Shown in pieces: positions 13,037-24,181 of a DNA stretch of 64,000 nucleotides (within the stretch, counting starts at the first letter, position 1; each line of letters opens with the position of its first letter). A model generated the notes under the pieces. That model was not told the origin of the DNA. It made no database searches and was given only the letters and a program-made list of their open reading frames with translations. The position numbers and the translations under genes were made by a program. This DNA is from Lathyrus oleraceus (Eukaryota > Streptophyta > Magnoliopsida > Fabales > Fabaceae). The stretch lies in assembly GCF_024323335.1 (NCBI RefSeq), contig NC_066579.1, positions 4,727,001 to 4,791,000 on the forward strand. The letters run 5' to 3'.

Positions 13037-13652
13037 CCTTGTCTTCAAATTACTTGTTATGTGGTATAGCTGCTAAAAATGTGTTTACTTTCAATTTTTA
13101 TGTTATGCAATGCTAGCACTTCTTTTTCGCCGTTTTCCGTTTTTCTTACTTTCGCATGTCCAAATATTATCCGTTTTAAAATATTTTTAAATCAAAAGTT
13201 GCATATTGATAAGTGCTAATACCTTGTGAAATTTTTTTGTAAAAATCTTTTCCCGATTCTTCAAAACGGAGCTGCTGTTTTTCTTTTATTTTTGAAAAAA
13301 TTTCAGTCCGTTAACCGTTTAACGGTATAGGTTAACCGGTTAACACCTCCAAAACAGCACTTCTGCCTTAACGTTTTGAATACAGTTTTTTAATTTTATT
13401 TTTTTTAAACTTTAAATTTTATTGTGGTATGTGTGTCTATGTTAAATGCATGTGCTTTACTCTTTCACCTACACCTCATAACTCTCTCCTCCCTCATTAC
13501 TCACCATAAACCCTTCATCTCATTTCATTCAACTTTCAACCTTCTTGAGTGTTGTTTCTTAAAACCCATTAAACCCCACTCAACCATACTCTCTTATTAA
13601 CTCTCAAAATCCCAAAAATCCTCTCAAAACCCTAGCACCCTCCTTTTCCCCC
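13037..13652 (+). other. SIRE spacer between pol and the third ORF, with possible own leader
   Basis: Non-coding. It contains a TTAACCGTTTAACGG...GGTTAACCGGTTAAC palindrome cluster at about 13308-13345, echoing those in the LTRs. It is followed by a strongly C/T-rich stretch (about 13455-13640) with repeated ctctcctccctc and cttcatctc patterns, like a plant 5' untranslated leader. No certain TATA box. Confidence 0.5.
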
Positions 13653-14747
13653 ATGGCTCCTCCAAGAAGAGAAAAGGCTCCCGTATCGGCATCTAGCAGT
13701 GAAGAGGAAGAAGTGCAAATGGAAACAGCAAAGAAGAGGAGAATGGATTTCAGAGTCAGGGTTAGACATTTGCTCAAGGGTAAGTATGTGAATCTCAAAT
13801 CCTTCACTACCTTCTCTTTTCCTGAGCTGTTGAGATATCAAGGGTTGCATGCGTTCATAACTGATAATGGCAAAATTTATACTGATTTGGTAAAATCTTT
13901 TCTGAACCATTTTACTTTAAATCTGAATGATGATGATCAACATATGCTGTCTGCCACTGTGAGAGATTGTGAAATTGTAACAGACCTAAGGTCGCTGGCT
14001 GCGTCTCTTAAGATTCCCTATTCAGGTCTTTTTCTTCGGAAAGGTGTTAATCATGATGATGGAAAATGGGCTCAATATGATAAAATGGAATACTACTACT
14101 CAATTTGTATATTTCCAAGGGATGTTGTTGTGTCGGGACAACGCACTTCTCGCATACTCTGCTATGCTAAGAACCTGTCGGTTGATGATCGAATGCTGCA
14201 TTATGTTATTTGCCATGTCTTGCTGCCAAAGGATTCAAACCTTTCACAAATCAATGATTTGGAGATGCAAGTTCTATTTGCTGTGAAGAACAAAATCAGA
14301 ATTAATTGGCTACCTACTATGATGTATCATCTGAAACAGCAACTATCTCTCAAAACAAGGCTGCCATACGGTCGTCTTATCTCAAGGATTTTGGAATTAA
14401 CAGACATGGAAATCGGGAGAGAACCGTTTCTGGCTATGACCACTACCGCCAATGAAATCAACGGCGTTACCATTATGAAGAATACCGGGATTATTCAATG
14501 CAATGACGGTTCCTACAAGTATGATGACGGGTCTTCTTCTTCAAACTTTCCTATTCCGGAAGGTGGCATTACAAACGAGTTCCTTTACACCACCATGATG
14601 AGCCAACACCGTGAAACCACCCGCGCTATCAAAAGTCTTCGGAACCTAGTGTTAAGTTCCCGCAACCTTCCCATGGAAGATGATGAAGGTGAAGCCGGTA
14701 GTGAAGCGGAAGGCGAGGAGAATGAGGACAGTTCGGAAGAAGATTAA
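13653..14747 (+). CDS. Third ORF of SIRE element: putative plant transposon protein / env-like region
   Basis: An intact 364-codon frame starting at a good plant initiation context (ccATGG). The N-terminus is short, Ser/Glu-rich, then basic (AKKRRMDFRVRVRH, a possible nuclear signal). The central part, about residues 50-250, has the pattern FSFPELLRYQGLHAF, IYTDLVKSFLNHF, SATVRDCEIV and LAASLKIPYSGLF. It resembles the putative plant transposon protein domain found in legume LTR elements and often labelled envelope-like. The C-terminus is very acidic (EDDEGEAGSEAEGEENEDSS). I see no signal peptide and no transmembrane segment, so a true envelope role is not supported. The function is unknown. 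The frame is intact while gag and integrase nearby are broken. Confidence 0.75.
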   Translation: MAPPRREKAPVSASSSEEEEVQMETAKKRRMDFRVRVRHLLKGKYVNLKSFTTFSFPELLRYQGLHAFITDNGKIYTDLVKSFLNHFTLNLNDDDQHMLSATVRDCEIVTDLRSLAASLKIPYSGLFLRKGVNHDDGKWAQYDKMEYYYSICIFPRDVVVSGQRTSRILCYAKNLSVDDRMLHYVICHVLLPKDSNLSQINDLEMQVLFAVKNKIRINWLPTMMYHLKQQLSLKTRLPYGRLISRILELTDMEIGREPFLAMTTTANEINGVTIMKNTGIIQCNDGSYKYDDGSSSSNFPIPEGGITNEFLYTTMMSQHRETTRAIKSLRNLVLSSRNLPMEDDEGEAGSEAEGEENEDSSEED

Positions 14748-15110
14748 AGCATTATGTTTTTTCTATGTTCCTGTTATGTGTTGTTCTATTGTTTTTTGTT
14801 GTTAAACTATGTTTATGCTAATTATGCTTACCGTACACTTAACTTTTAATCCATTTTTATTCTGTCATAATATGTGCTTGAATGCTTATCTAATGATCAC
14901 AAAATGTGTGTATGCTTGTATACTTTTCCTTTTTCATAAGTCTCTTCCTTTTTGCTAATGCCAAAGGGGGAGAAGACTTGTTTCTCTAATGGTTTCTCTA
15001 TGCAGAATTTTGTATGCCTCTCATTTAGGGGGAGTTCTTAAACTTAGGGGGAGAATCAACTTAGAGAAACTTCACTCTCAAGCATCTATCTCAAAGTGGT
15101 TGTCATCATC
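14748..15110 (+). other. SIRE 3' untranslated region with three extra polypurine tracts
   Basis: Non-coding. It carries GCCAAAGGGGGAGAAG at 14960-14975, TTTAGGGGGAG at 15024-15034 and CTTAGGGGGAG at 15043-15053, all resembling the functional polypurine tract before the 3' LTR. Confidence 0.7.
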
Positions 15111-15124
15111 AAAAAGGGGGAGAT
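15111..15124 (+). promoter_or_regulatory. SIRE polypurine tract
   Basis: AAAAAGGGGGAGAT directly precedes the 3' LTR start TGTAGAAGC; it is the expected primer for plus-strand DNA synthesis. Confidence 0.9.
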
Positions 15125-16239
15125 TGTAGAAGCAAGCTTCAATCCAAGAAGTATTTTGATGAAGACAACATGCATCAATGCAAAAAGAGAAGAGCTTCAA
15201 AGATAATTCAAGCATCAAAGTGATCAAGCCACATACACATGAGGAACTTTTTGATCAAGCTCCTTTTTCAAGTCAACCGTTTGCAAGATTGTTGATTCAC
15301 TTCTTAGGTATATCTAACTCACTCTTAGATTAGTATACAAGTGTTCAACAATCATGACCTGCATTTGCTTTTTTAAACATAACCATTTGTTAACACATTG
15401 AAATGCAAGACACAATTTTCTTAAAGTTTTTTTTCTGCATTTCAACAGTGTTAACCGGTTAACCATATGGGTTAACCGGTTAACAACCCAGTTTTTTTGA
15501 AATCCTGTGTTAACGTTGTATGCGTTAGCCGGTTAACCCGTTTGGTTAACCGGTTAACACTGTTCGTTGTAGTGAAAATGTTTTTGAAAAATTATATCTT
15601 TTCATCAATGTTTATGGAGAAAATGATACCTCTTTGAAAAGGTGCTTTGGCAATATAAATTCTTAAATTTTCAAAAATGAATTTTTCACCTCCAAGAATT
15701 TTCATACAAACTTAAGATAATCACTCTTTCATATTTCCTTCAATAATTTTTAAAAGTGTTCATAATCAAAGTTTCATCTCATTCTATTTCTTGAACACTT
15801 GTATATTATTCATTGAGTGAATTATTTATCTAAGGAGAAGATCAATCAAGAGAAGATTGATAATACTACACTTTGTTAATATCTTCAAAAGATTTATTTC
15901 TGTTTGACTTGTGATCCAGGATTGTTGGACACAAGGGTTGGTGTTGAAGAGGATTGTTCTTCATACACTTGTTTACCTATAGGTTAGATAGTAGGCATCA
16001 CCGTTGGTGTGAATAGGCTGTACCATAATTCTAACTATAGTAAAATCTCTTTCATGTGGAAAGGGGAGTGGATGTACCTTCGGATTGTGAAGGGAACCAC
16101 TATAATTTCCGGTGTCTTTTTACTTTCCGCAATTTATCTTTCCGCACTTAAACGTAAAATAACCAAAAACCGGAAACAAATTCGAAGATTTTTTAACCAC
16201 CTAATTCACCCCCCCTCTTAGGCGCATTTACAACTTACA
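15125..16239 (+). repeat. SIRE 3' LTR
   Basis: Direct copy of 7151-8272, ending CAACTTACA next to the ATTCT duplication. By eye there are roughly a dozen base differences from the 5' LTR, nearly all G/A or C/T, plus single-base indels and a shorter C run (7 against 16). Confidence 0.95.
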
Positions 16240-16244
16240 ATTCT
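16240..16244. repeat. Target-site duplication ATTCT, right copy
   Basis: Matches 7146-7150 and fixes the SIRE boundaries. Confidence 0.93.
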
Positions 16245-16374
16245 TGCGTTCCAACTCTAAGACTATAAAGAGAGTGTTTGAAATACTTTTAAGGAAAGTG
16301 ACACAATTCACGATTCAAACCTGGATCCATTCAACCTTAACGATTTATCTAATAGTCTTAAAAAGTATTCAAAT

Positions 16375-18560
16375 AATGGCTTCCGACGTTGTAGTTTCAA
16401 GCGCCAAAGTTATGAGTTAGGACCTTGTCAAGTTGAATCGTTTTGATGGAACCAATTTCACCATATGGCCAGATAAAATGACATTCCTACTGACCGATAC
16501 AATGAGGAAATAATGGCAATCAAAGGCAAAGTGTAGGAGTGATGGTTTGATACATGTGCTACCATACATGTCTCTTATGACAAGGCTATTTTCAAAACCC
16601 ATTATGAGGCAATTGATGGACAGGAAGTACAAATGGGAAATGAACTACGAGCTAGAGTTGTTGGAACTGGATATGTCGAACTCAACTTCACTTCCGTAAA
16701 GAAAGTCACCTTTGTCAATGTGCTTCATGTCCCCAACATGAATAGAAATCTTGTTAGTGGGAATTTGTTGGGAAAACCAGGCATTAAATTTGCATATAAA
16801 TCAGGAAAAATTATATTGACCCATAATGGTGTATTTCTTGGAAAAGGATATTCATCTGAGGGAATGATCAAACCTTGTACCACCGATAATATTATTAATG
16901 AAATTTCTAATTATGTTTAAGTGCTTGAGTCCGTTTCTTTATGGTATGATAGATTATAACATACATGTATTAGTTCTATGAAGAGACTAATTAAATCTGA
17001 TTTGATCTCATGTAACGTAGATGATTTAAAAAAATGTGAATTATGTGTTAAATTAAAGATGTTAAGAAACATTTCAAAAGTGTTGAAAGAAATACAAATC
17101 TACTTGATCTTGTACATTCAAATTTATGTGAATTTAACGACATGTTAACTCGTGGGAAAATAGATGTTTTATTACATTCATCAATGATTCTTCTATATAC
17201 ACACATGTATATCTTCTAAAGTATAAAGATGATGCTTTTAATGCATTTAAAGTTTAAAAATCAGTAGTGAAAAATCAATTAAGTAAAAGTATCAAAGTCC
17301 TTAGGAGTGATAGGGGCAACAAATACTTTTCTACTAAATTTGATGCATTTTATGAAGAACATGGTATTATACATGAATATTCTGCACCTTACACACCACA
17401 ACAAAAAGGTATAGTCGAGAGAAAGAGTCGAACATATCAAAATATGATGAATGACATGTTACTGCATTCTGAATTACCATTCAATTTGTGGGGTGAAACC
17501 TTATTGTCTGCTTGCCACATAATTAATAGAATTCCTTTAAAGAAAACAAGTATTTCTTCATATGAGGTATGGAAAGACAGAGCACCAAATATTTGTTACT
17601 TTAGAGTGCGGGGGTGTTTCACCTACTATAAAACATGGATCCTATATGAACTAAATTGGATCCTCGAGGGATAAAATGTGCATTTATAGGATATGCACCA
17701 AACAGTAAAGCATATAGACTTTTAAACTTAGAGTCTAATGTAATTTTAGAATCTCGAGATGTGGAATTTTTGAAAATATTATTACTAAGGATAAGGAATC
17801 TGAGTTTCCCGCAAATAAAAAATCTTGTGAAGAAGATTATTTTCAGATTGGAGAGATAAAACCTAAACCCTAAACCTGGAATATGAGTTTCCCGCAAATA
17901 AAGAAACTTGTGAATAAGATTATTTTTGGATTGGAGAGATAAAGCCTGAAAGTACTTCTCGGATTATTGAAACACATCCTGAGCCCAGGATAAGCAAGAG
18001 AATCCGAAAAACAAAGGCTCTAGGACCGAACAAAATCGATCCTTAACTTATTTCCTTTTATCTAGTTGAAGGAAATCATGAGAATAATGTTCAAAGATTT
18101 TCTATTATTCTTCAATTAGAGGATCACCCTAAAACCTACAAGAAAACAATGGATTCAAGGGATTATTCCTTTTGGAAGGACGCCATCCAAGATGAAATGG
18201 ATTCAATTATGTCAAATCAAACTTGGGAGCTTGTTGATTTACCAAAGGGATCATGACCCATTGGATGCAAGTGTGTTTTTAAAAATAAGTATCATAGTGA
18301 TGGCACTCTAAACACTTATAAGTCCAAATTAATAGTAAAGGGATTTAGACAAAAGAAGGGTGTTGATTACTTCGACATATATGCACCAGTGGCAGGGATA
18401 ACAACAATTTGAGTATTATTTGCCTTAGCCTCTTTGAATGACCTTATATTTCATCAAATGGATGTTAAATAAAAATTCCTAAATAGAGATATCGATGAAG
18501 AAATCTACATGGAACAACCAGAATGCTATGTGCTCCCTAGAAATGAACATGTACATCCTA
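16375..18560 (+). pseudogene. Older Tork-like Ty1/copia gag-pol remnant (host of the SIRE insertion)
   Basis: A decayed copia polyprotein. The gag start is near 16378 (MASDVVV, then LNRFDGTNF). Most of gag is deleted: by about 16550 the sequence is already at the protease (DTCATIHVSYD), followed by VPNMNRNLVSGNLL and KGYSSEGM. After a damaged linker comes the integrase core: LRSDRGNKYFSTKF, YTPQQKGIVERKSR and LWGETLLSACHIINR (17300-17560). RT follows from about 18170 with EMDSIMSNQTWELVDLPKG, GVDYFDIYAPVA and HQMDVK, stopping near 18545 before the YVDD box. Many stops and frameshifts. The RT C-terminus, RNase H and 3' LTR are not found next to it, so the element is truncated. Confidence 0.82.
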
Positions 18561-18652
18561 AAAATTTATTTTGACTGGTTTTTATGTAAGATCAGAAGAA
18601 GTAGGTGATGAAGTAGGAATGGTTAGGATGGAAGTCGAGTATTACTCAAAAA

Positions 18653-19667
18653 CTAAAAATGGTTTTTTAGCAGATTATTTCAAACATTCTCTTTTTGGTA
18701 AATTGTGGCATTTGAAATAGTCATAAAAGCATTTTAAATCGCCATAATTTTCACCAGTTAAAAATACCTTAATTTTTGAAAAAGTATAAGGTGTAACTGG
18801 AACCTTTTGGTTAACCGGTTACACACTTGAAAATTTCAAAATTTCATAAAAAATCTGATTTTAATGGTTTGCATCTTTCATACATCAAACATGACAATGT
18901 GTCATGAATATACACTATTTCAAAAGAGTATATTGCATGTATATATACATATGGTTTTAGTGTTTCAAAAATATACTCTTAGACATAACACTTTTATTTT
19001 CAAAAGAGATTCTTTAATATACAACTTTCGCATCTCATAATCCAAACAAGTTTCTAAACTTTCAAATATGAAACTCTCTACATGAACTTTCATACACAAT
19101 CATTAAAGTTTCATTCATATTATTCCGAGCATTTAGGTGTATATGTTTGGATTGTGATCAATACAAAGAGAAGATAAGTTAATACATAATTTATTCAAGA
19201 GCTATAACTTCTGTTACAAACTCATATTTGTGTATACCTTGTTATCTAGGATTGTTGGAAACAAAAAAGTGAAAAAGAAAGAATTGTTTTCTTTTTCTTT
19301 TGTGTTGCTTATGTTAGAATATTGTAGGATAGGTCTTGGTGGAAGACTTGTACAAAAATATGACATAGTGGAAAATCTCTCACAAAAAATTAAGAGACTG
19401 AAGTACTCTCAGATTGTGAGGGGAACCAGGATATATCGTTGTGTCCTTTACTTTCTACATTTATTTTTCAGCATATTTACTTTCATATCAATTCTAAAAA
19501 AATAACAAAACCAGTGCTAACGCTTCAAATCGAGAAAAATCCAATAAATCTAACTCAACTCCCTCTTAGAGACCGCACATAAACTAACATGTTCCATGAT
19601 GACATGAGAGTTACAAATATTGATGGGAAAAACGTTACCTGACAATTATAATGGCGAGAAACGTTAT
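18653..19667 (+). repeat. Copia-LTR-like direct repeat, copy 1
   Basis: About 1 kb, repeated in the same orientation at 27606-28625 with clearly visible divergence and small indels. It has LTR character: a (G)GTTAACCGGTTAC palindrome near 18810, a motif ATTGTTGGAAACAA near 19250 and GATTGTGAGGGGAACCA near 19413 that also occur in the SIRE LTR. A likely LTR end is ACTAACA near 19589, but no primer site follows; the similarity between copies continues another 75 bp. It could be a diverged SIRE-related LTR or a fragment of one. Confidence 0.6.
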
Positions 19668-20079
19668 TTAAGAAGCAAGACATTGGTTTATGATTGGCAA
19701 GATTAGGTCATTTAATATGTTTTGGTTATTACCCTGTGAATCAAGTCACTTTGAGGTCCTACCCTTACGTCAATAGCCTTTGATCATGTCAATTGATATT
19801 ATGTCATTGAACTTATGGGAGCCCTTTTCAAGCCTTGATTCTAGTCCCTAAGAGTCAACCATTAAGGGTTCAATTTTCTTGATCACTTTTATTCTTGTTT
19901 GGTGATCATTTGATTTTTGGCATGATATGTCATCCAAGAGATCAAAGGCTTTTAAATATGAAGTCCATATTCAAAAAGTCATGGTCATTCAATTTCAAAT
20001 ATTCAAAGTTTGAATTATGGAGAAAAAGTTCTAATTTGAAGAAGATAACCAATCCATTCAAGAAGCCTTTTTATTAAAA

Positions 20080-21850
20080 AAAACACACATTACAAGTCAC
20101 ATTACAACAAATCCATTTTTTTACACAAAATCACACTTTTGACCTAACAATTGACTTTTTGGTCAACCAGTTGACCAAAGTCAACCACTAATCCTAACCC
20201 TAAGTCCTACACTTTCTTCATTCATAAGCTATCCCCCATCCCCAAGAGTCTCTAAAATTCTTCTTGATTTTTGATCAAACCTTCCTGAGTACATTGCATC
20301 ATTCCATGCCAAGCCCTGCACAAACACTAACCAGGTTTAGTGCACACATACACATAAAGCCACAATCAAACAAACAATACCATTTCCTAACATATTATGC
20401 ACAACTTAATTCATTGATAAGCATCATTTAACAAGTCAACGCCATTTCACTTAGTAGTCTAGATATCATGCATTTTCACATCAAGTCAATAACCAACAAT
20501 TCCATTCAAGTAGCATTTCTTCCAACCTAGCATGCTAACATCTTACACAATAGAACTCAAATTACCACTAACTGATTAACAAGTAACTTCATTATTTCAC
20601 TTCCTAACACTAGCAACACACCAGGTCCAATTTAACCAAGTCACAATAGTTTAAGAAATGCACCATTCACTAACAACATTAAAATAACATTCATGTTACA
20701 ACAATTTAATTAAGGCATTCATGATAGTCAATATGTCCAGTACATCATTTTTCTCTTCTTTTTAACTCATTTTCAAATTAAACATACATCCATCTCTTTA
20801 TAACAATTACACTAGAATTAGTACTAACCAAGTTCACCTTACTAATTGAACCCAAACTTTAGCTAACTTATTGCAACTAGCACTAACAACAGACTTGATA
20901 GATTTTTTCTAACAGAGCTACATTTCAAATTATTTTAACATTGCAGTCCAATTAACTCTAACAGAATTTGATAAATCTAAGCATCATATCAATAGCCTAA
21001 TTATGATTCACATTTTTGCTAACCAATTAAACTAACTCAGCATCGACCTAACTGTCAACAAAGGGAATTAATTTGACAACTGAATCATTCATTTTTCCCT
21101 AACAATTTTTCTTTCCATTAACTAACTAACTTCATTTCCTTAGTTAACTTTAACATAAGCAGTCATTAGCAATATGTTAGTATAGGAGCTCCAAACTAAC
21201 TTAATTGTTCTTATCACAACTTATGCATTTTAACTTCACTAACATTTTGATAACACACTTAAACTAACAGCTTAGTGATGAACATACTAACTGATTCAAC
21301 ACCATTTCAATAACTAAGATCAAACACATAACATAACATAACAAAATTCTAACAGAACTCAATCCATTCATTATTCTAACAAATTGAACTCACATCCATT
21401 CTTCACAAATTCAAGTTACAATTAACCTAACTATTTTTTAACAGGATTTCAAATCCGATTCAACAAACAAGAGCAATAACTAACATGACTGTTTTTTACA
21501 TCAAGGAATCCATAGAATTAACTAATTTCAAACTTCCTAAACACTAATACATAACACTAACTGACTCATTTCAACACCTCATAACTGAACTCAACCATCC
21601 CTCTTATTCGAAAATTTCATGGCAGCCAATTTCATTAACTTTTTTGCTAACATACAACTCTAACGATACGAGTAACTAACTAACTGATTCAAAGGCATAA
21701 CAAAATTTAACATTTCCTATTAATAGAGTTAATCACTCCTAACAAACTTACACTTAGAAATCTAACTGAGTTAACAATGCCCTAATCTCTACCCAGCCTG
21801 CCCTAATCAGTTACAAACTCAAACTCTATAAATTATCATCCTCTTCTTTG
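20080..21850. other. CTAAC/TTAAC-rich low-complexity block
   Basis: Strong strand asymmetry, with very few G and dense repeats of aactaac, ttaac and taaca words. No coding frame. It is probably the internal part of the long LTR described above. Confidence 0.5.
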
Positions 21851-21856
21851 AAGCAT

Positions 21857-22181
21857 GGGTATTTCTAAAATGGTGAAGTACCGGTACCAGGTACGCACCC
21901 GTACCGGGTACTCGTACCGTATTCGTGGTACTTCATTTTTTTTCATTATTCAATTTTGAATGAAATTTGTGATTTTCTCAAATACCAATATAGTATATTT
22001 ATACGTTTTAATTTTTTTGTTATTATATTTTAATATTATTTTTGGTTTTTTCAATTTTTAATAGTAGTATTTTTTTATGAACCTAACAATTTAATTCTCT
22101 ACTCATACATTTTATAGAAAATTCTTATTTCTTATTAACGTATCCGTACCCTGATTTTTTTAAAAATGCCGTATCCTCAAT
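21857..22181. repeat. Possible hAT-like MITE or GTACC-rich subterminal repeat
   Basis: At 21882-21935 the sequence repeats gtaccggtacc, ggtacgcacccgtaccgg and ctcgtaccg within 55 bp. Related words (cgtatccgtaccc, gccgtatcc) recur at 22139-22175, as in subterminal repeats of plant hAT-type MITEs. The right side is cut by the mini-copia insertion at 22182. No clear 8-bp duplication; low certainty. Confidence 0.3.
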
Positions 22182-22714
<533 letters not shown>

Positions 22715-22733
<19 letters not shown>

Positions 22734-23832
22734 ATTCCCCCCTTCAAATTGATGGGTGAGGAAGTCACCCCAAGTTTGTATTTGAGTTGGTTGAATCGTG
22801 TGTGAGTTAATGCTTTAGTGAGGCAGTCATCAATTTGATCAGCTGATGGAACATAGGCCACAACAATCTCATTTCGCAGCACTTGGTCTCTGGTGTAGTG
22901 CACATCAATTTCAATGTGTTTGGATCGAGCATGCATAACTGGATTTGAAGCTAATGTCTGGTCACTCAAGTTATCACACCACAATGTTGGTTTTCTTGGC
23001 AGAGGGAGTTTTAGCTCATCGAGGAGTGAACGAGTCCATGCTATTTCAGAAGCTAGGTCAACCAATGCTCTATATTCTGATTCTGTACTAGATCTTGAGA
23101 CTACCTTTTGCTTTCTTGAGGACCAAGAAATAAGTGTTTCACCAAGGAAGACACATTGACCTGCCATGGATTTTCTATCGTCCACACTTGTGGCCCAATC
23201 TGCATCTGAGAAGCCTGTTAAGTCCAAGTCAGTGGATGGTTTAATGTGTAGACAGTGTTGGATGGTACCTTGAAGATATCTCAATATTCTTTTGATGCCT
23301 TGCCAGTGATCTATAGTGGGAGAGCTCATGAATTGGCTGAGCTTGTTAACTGAGAATGCTATGTCAAGCCTTGTATTTGTTAAGTATTGCAATGCTCCTA
23401 TAGCTTGTCTGAACACGGTTGGGTCTTTTAACCTCTCCCCTTCAGCTGTAAATTGCTTGCCAGTTACCATAGGTGTTGGACATGATGAAGCATTTTCCAT
23501 TTTGAGTTTTCTCAGGACGTCTCCTGTGTATTTCGATTGCTTTAAGTACATACCAGATGCATGTCTTTGAGCTTCTATGCGTAAAAAGTAGTGTAGTGGA
23601 CCAAGGTCCTTAAGGGAAAACACAACATTGAGTTGTTTGATGAAGGATTCTAAAAATTTTGTGTTGTTCCCTGTGACAATTATATCATCCACATATACAA
23701 GTAGAAAGGTGATGTGGTCTGTACCTCTTAGAGTGAAGAGTGAGGAATCACTTTTTGTGTTCTTGAAACCCCAACTGAGTAAGGCATTTTTGAGGTTGTC
23801 AAACCAGGCTCTTGGGGCCTATTTTAATCCAT
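22715..23832 (-). pseudogene. Mini-copia RT C-terminal half and RNase H
   Basis: Minus-strand frame. It enters the polyprotein at the conserved [12 protein letters not shown] box (here with a TAG in place of the Gln codon, near 23820). It passes the catalytic YVDD (about 23681-23695) and runs through RNase H: GFSDADWATS, SSRKQKVVSRSSTESEYRAL, LWCDNLSDQTLASNPVMHAR and DQIDDCLTKAL. It ends at a stop in the 3' LTR (22715). No start codon or upstream domains. The junction with the primer site shows a short shared sequence (GCACTTATGG), described in the findings. Confidence 0.87.
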
Positions 23833-23836
23833 AAGT

Positions 23837-23849
23837 GCTCTGATGCCAA
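23837..23849 (-). promoter_or_regulatory. Mini-copia primer-binding site
   Basis: On the minus strand TTGGCATCAGAGC follows the LTR end TATTTCCA by two bases; same C variant as in the SIRE element. Confidence 0.85.
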
Positions 23850-23851
23850 GT

Positions 23852-23961
23852 TGGAAATATAATGGTAGGTAAAGAATAATAACATTATATATTATGGTGA
23901 TTACAATGTACATATATATATATATATATTATATATATATATATATTATATATATATTATA

Positions 23962-24005
<44 letters not shown>

Positions 24006-24176
24006 CAAACACTGACGGATACATGATCCTATGATTAAGGCTAGAATTAAGATGCTACAAGCAAATAAGGCAACAAATAATGCTGACAGTAATTACACTA
24101 ATTATATTGATTGACAGTGTCAAGGTAAATTATTGGATCCACACATTAAGGGATATTGTCTCTAATTTCCTCCTCT
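23852..24176 (-). repeat. Mini-copia 5' LTR
   Basis: Begins tggaaatataatggtagg and contains about 90 bp of TA repeat (23912-24003). Its terminal 150 bp is nearly identical to the left LTR except for a few substitutions. Confidence 0.82.
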
Positions 24177-24181
24177 TCAAT

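Larger units (their letters stand above)
7151..16239 (+). mobile_element. SIRE-type Ty1/copia retrotransposon, complete, with extra 3' ORF
   Basis: A structurally complete element of 9.1 kb. In order: 5' LTR 7151-8272, initiator-Met primer site 8274-8286, gag, protease, integrase, RT and RNase H, a third ORF 13653-14747, several GGGGGAG tracts, polypurine tract 15111-15124, and 3' LTR 15125-16239. It is flanked by ATTCT on both sides. LTRs of about 1.1 kb, the copia domain order (integrase before RT), the long body and the extra ORF after pol fit the SIRE/Maximus lineage. It sits inside an older Tork-like copia element. By eye, the two LTRs differ by roughly a dozen substitutions plus a few indels, so the insertion is fairly recent, yet gag and protease/integrase are broken. 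Confidence 0.95.

Noticed and set aside
17858..17880. Telomere-like CCTAAACCCTAAACC
   Set aside because: Only about two units; too short for an interstitial telomere block and common by chance in AT-rich DNA.
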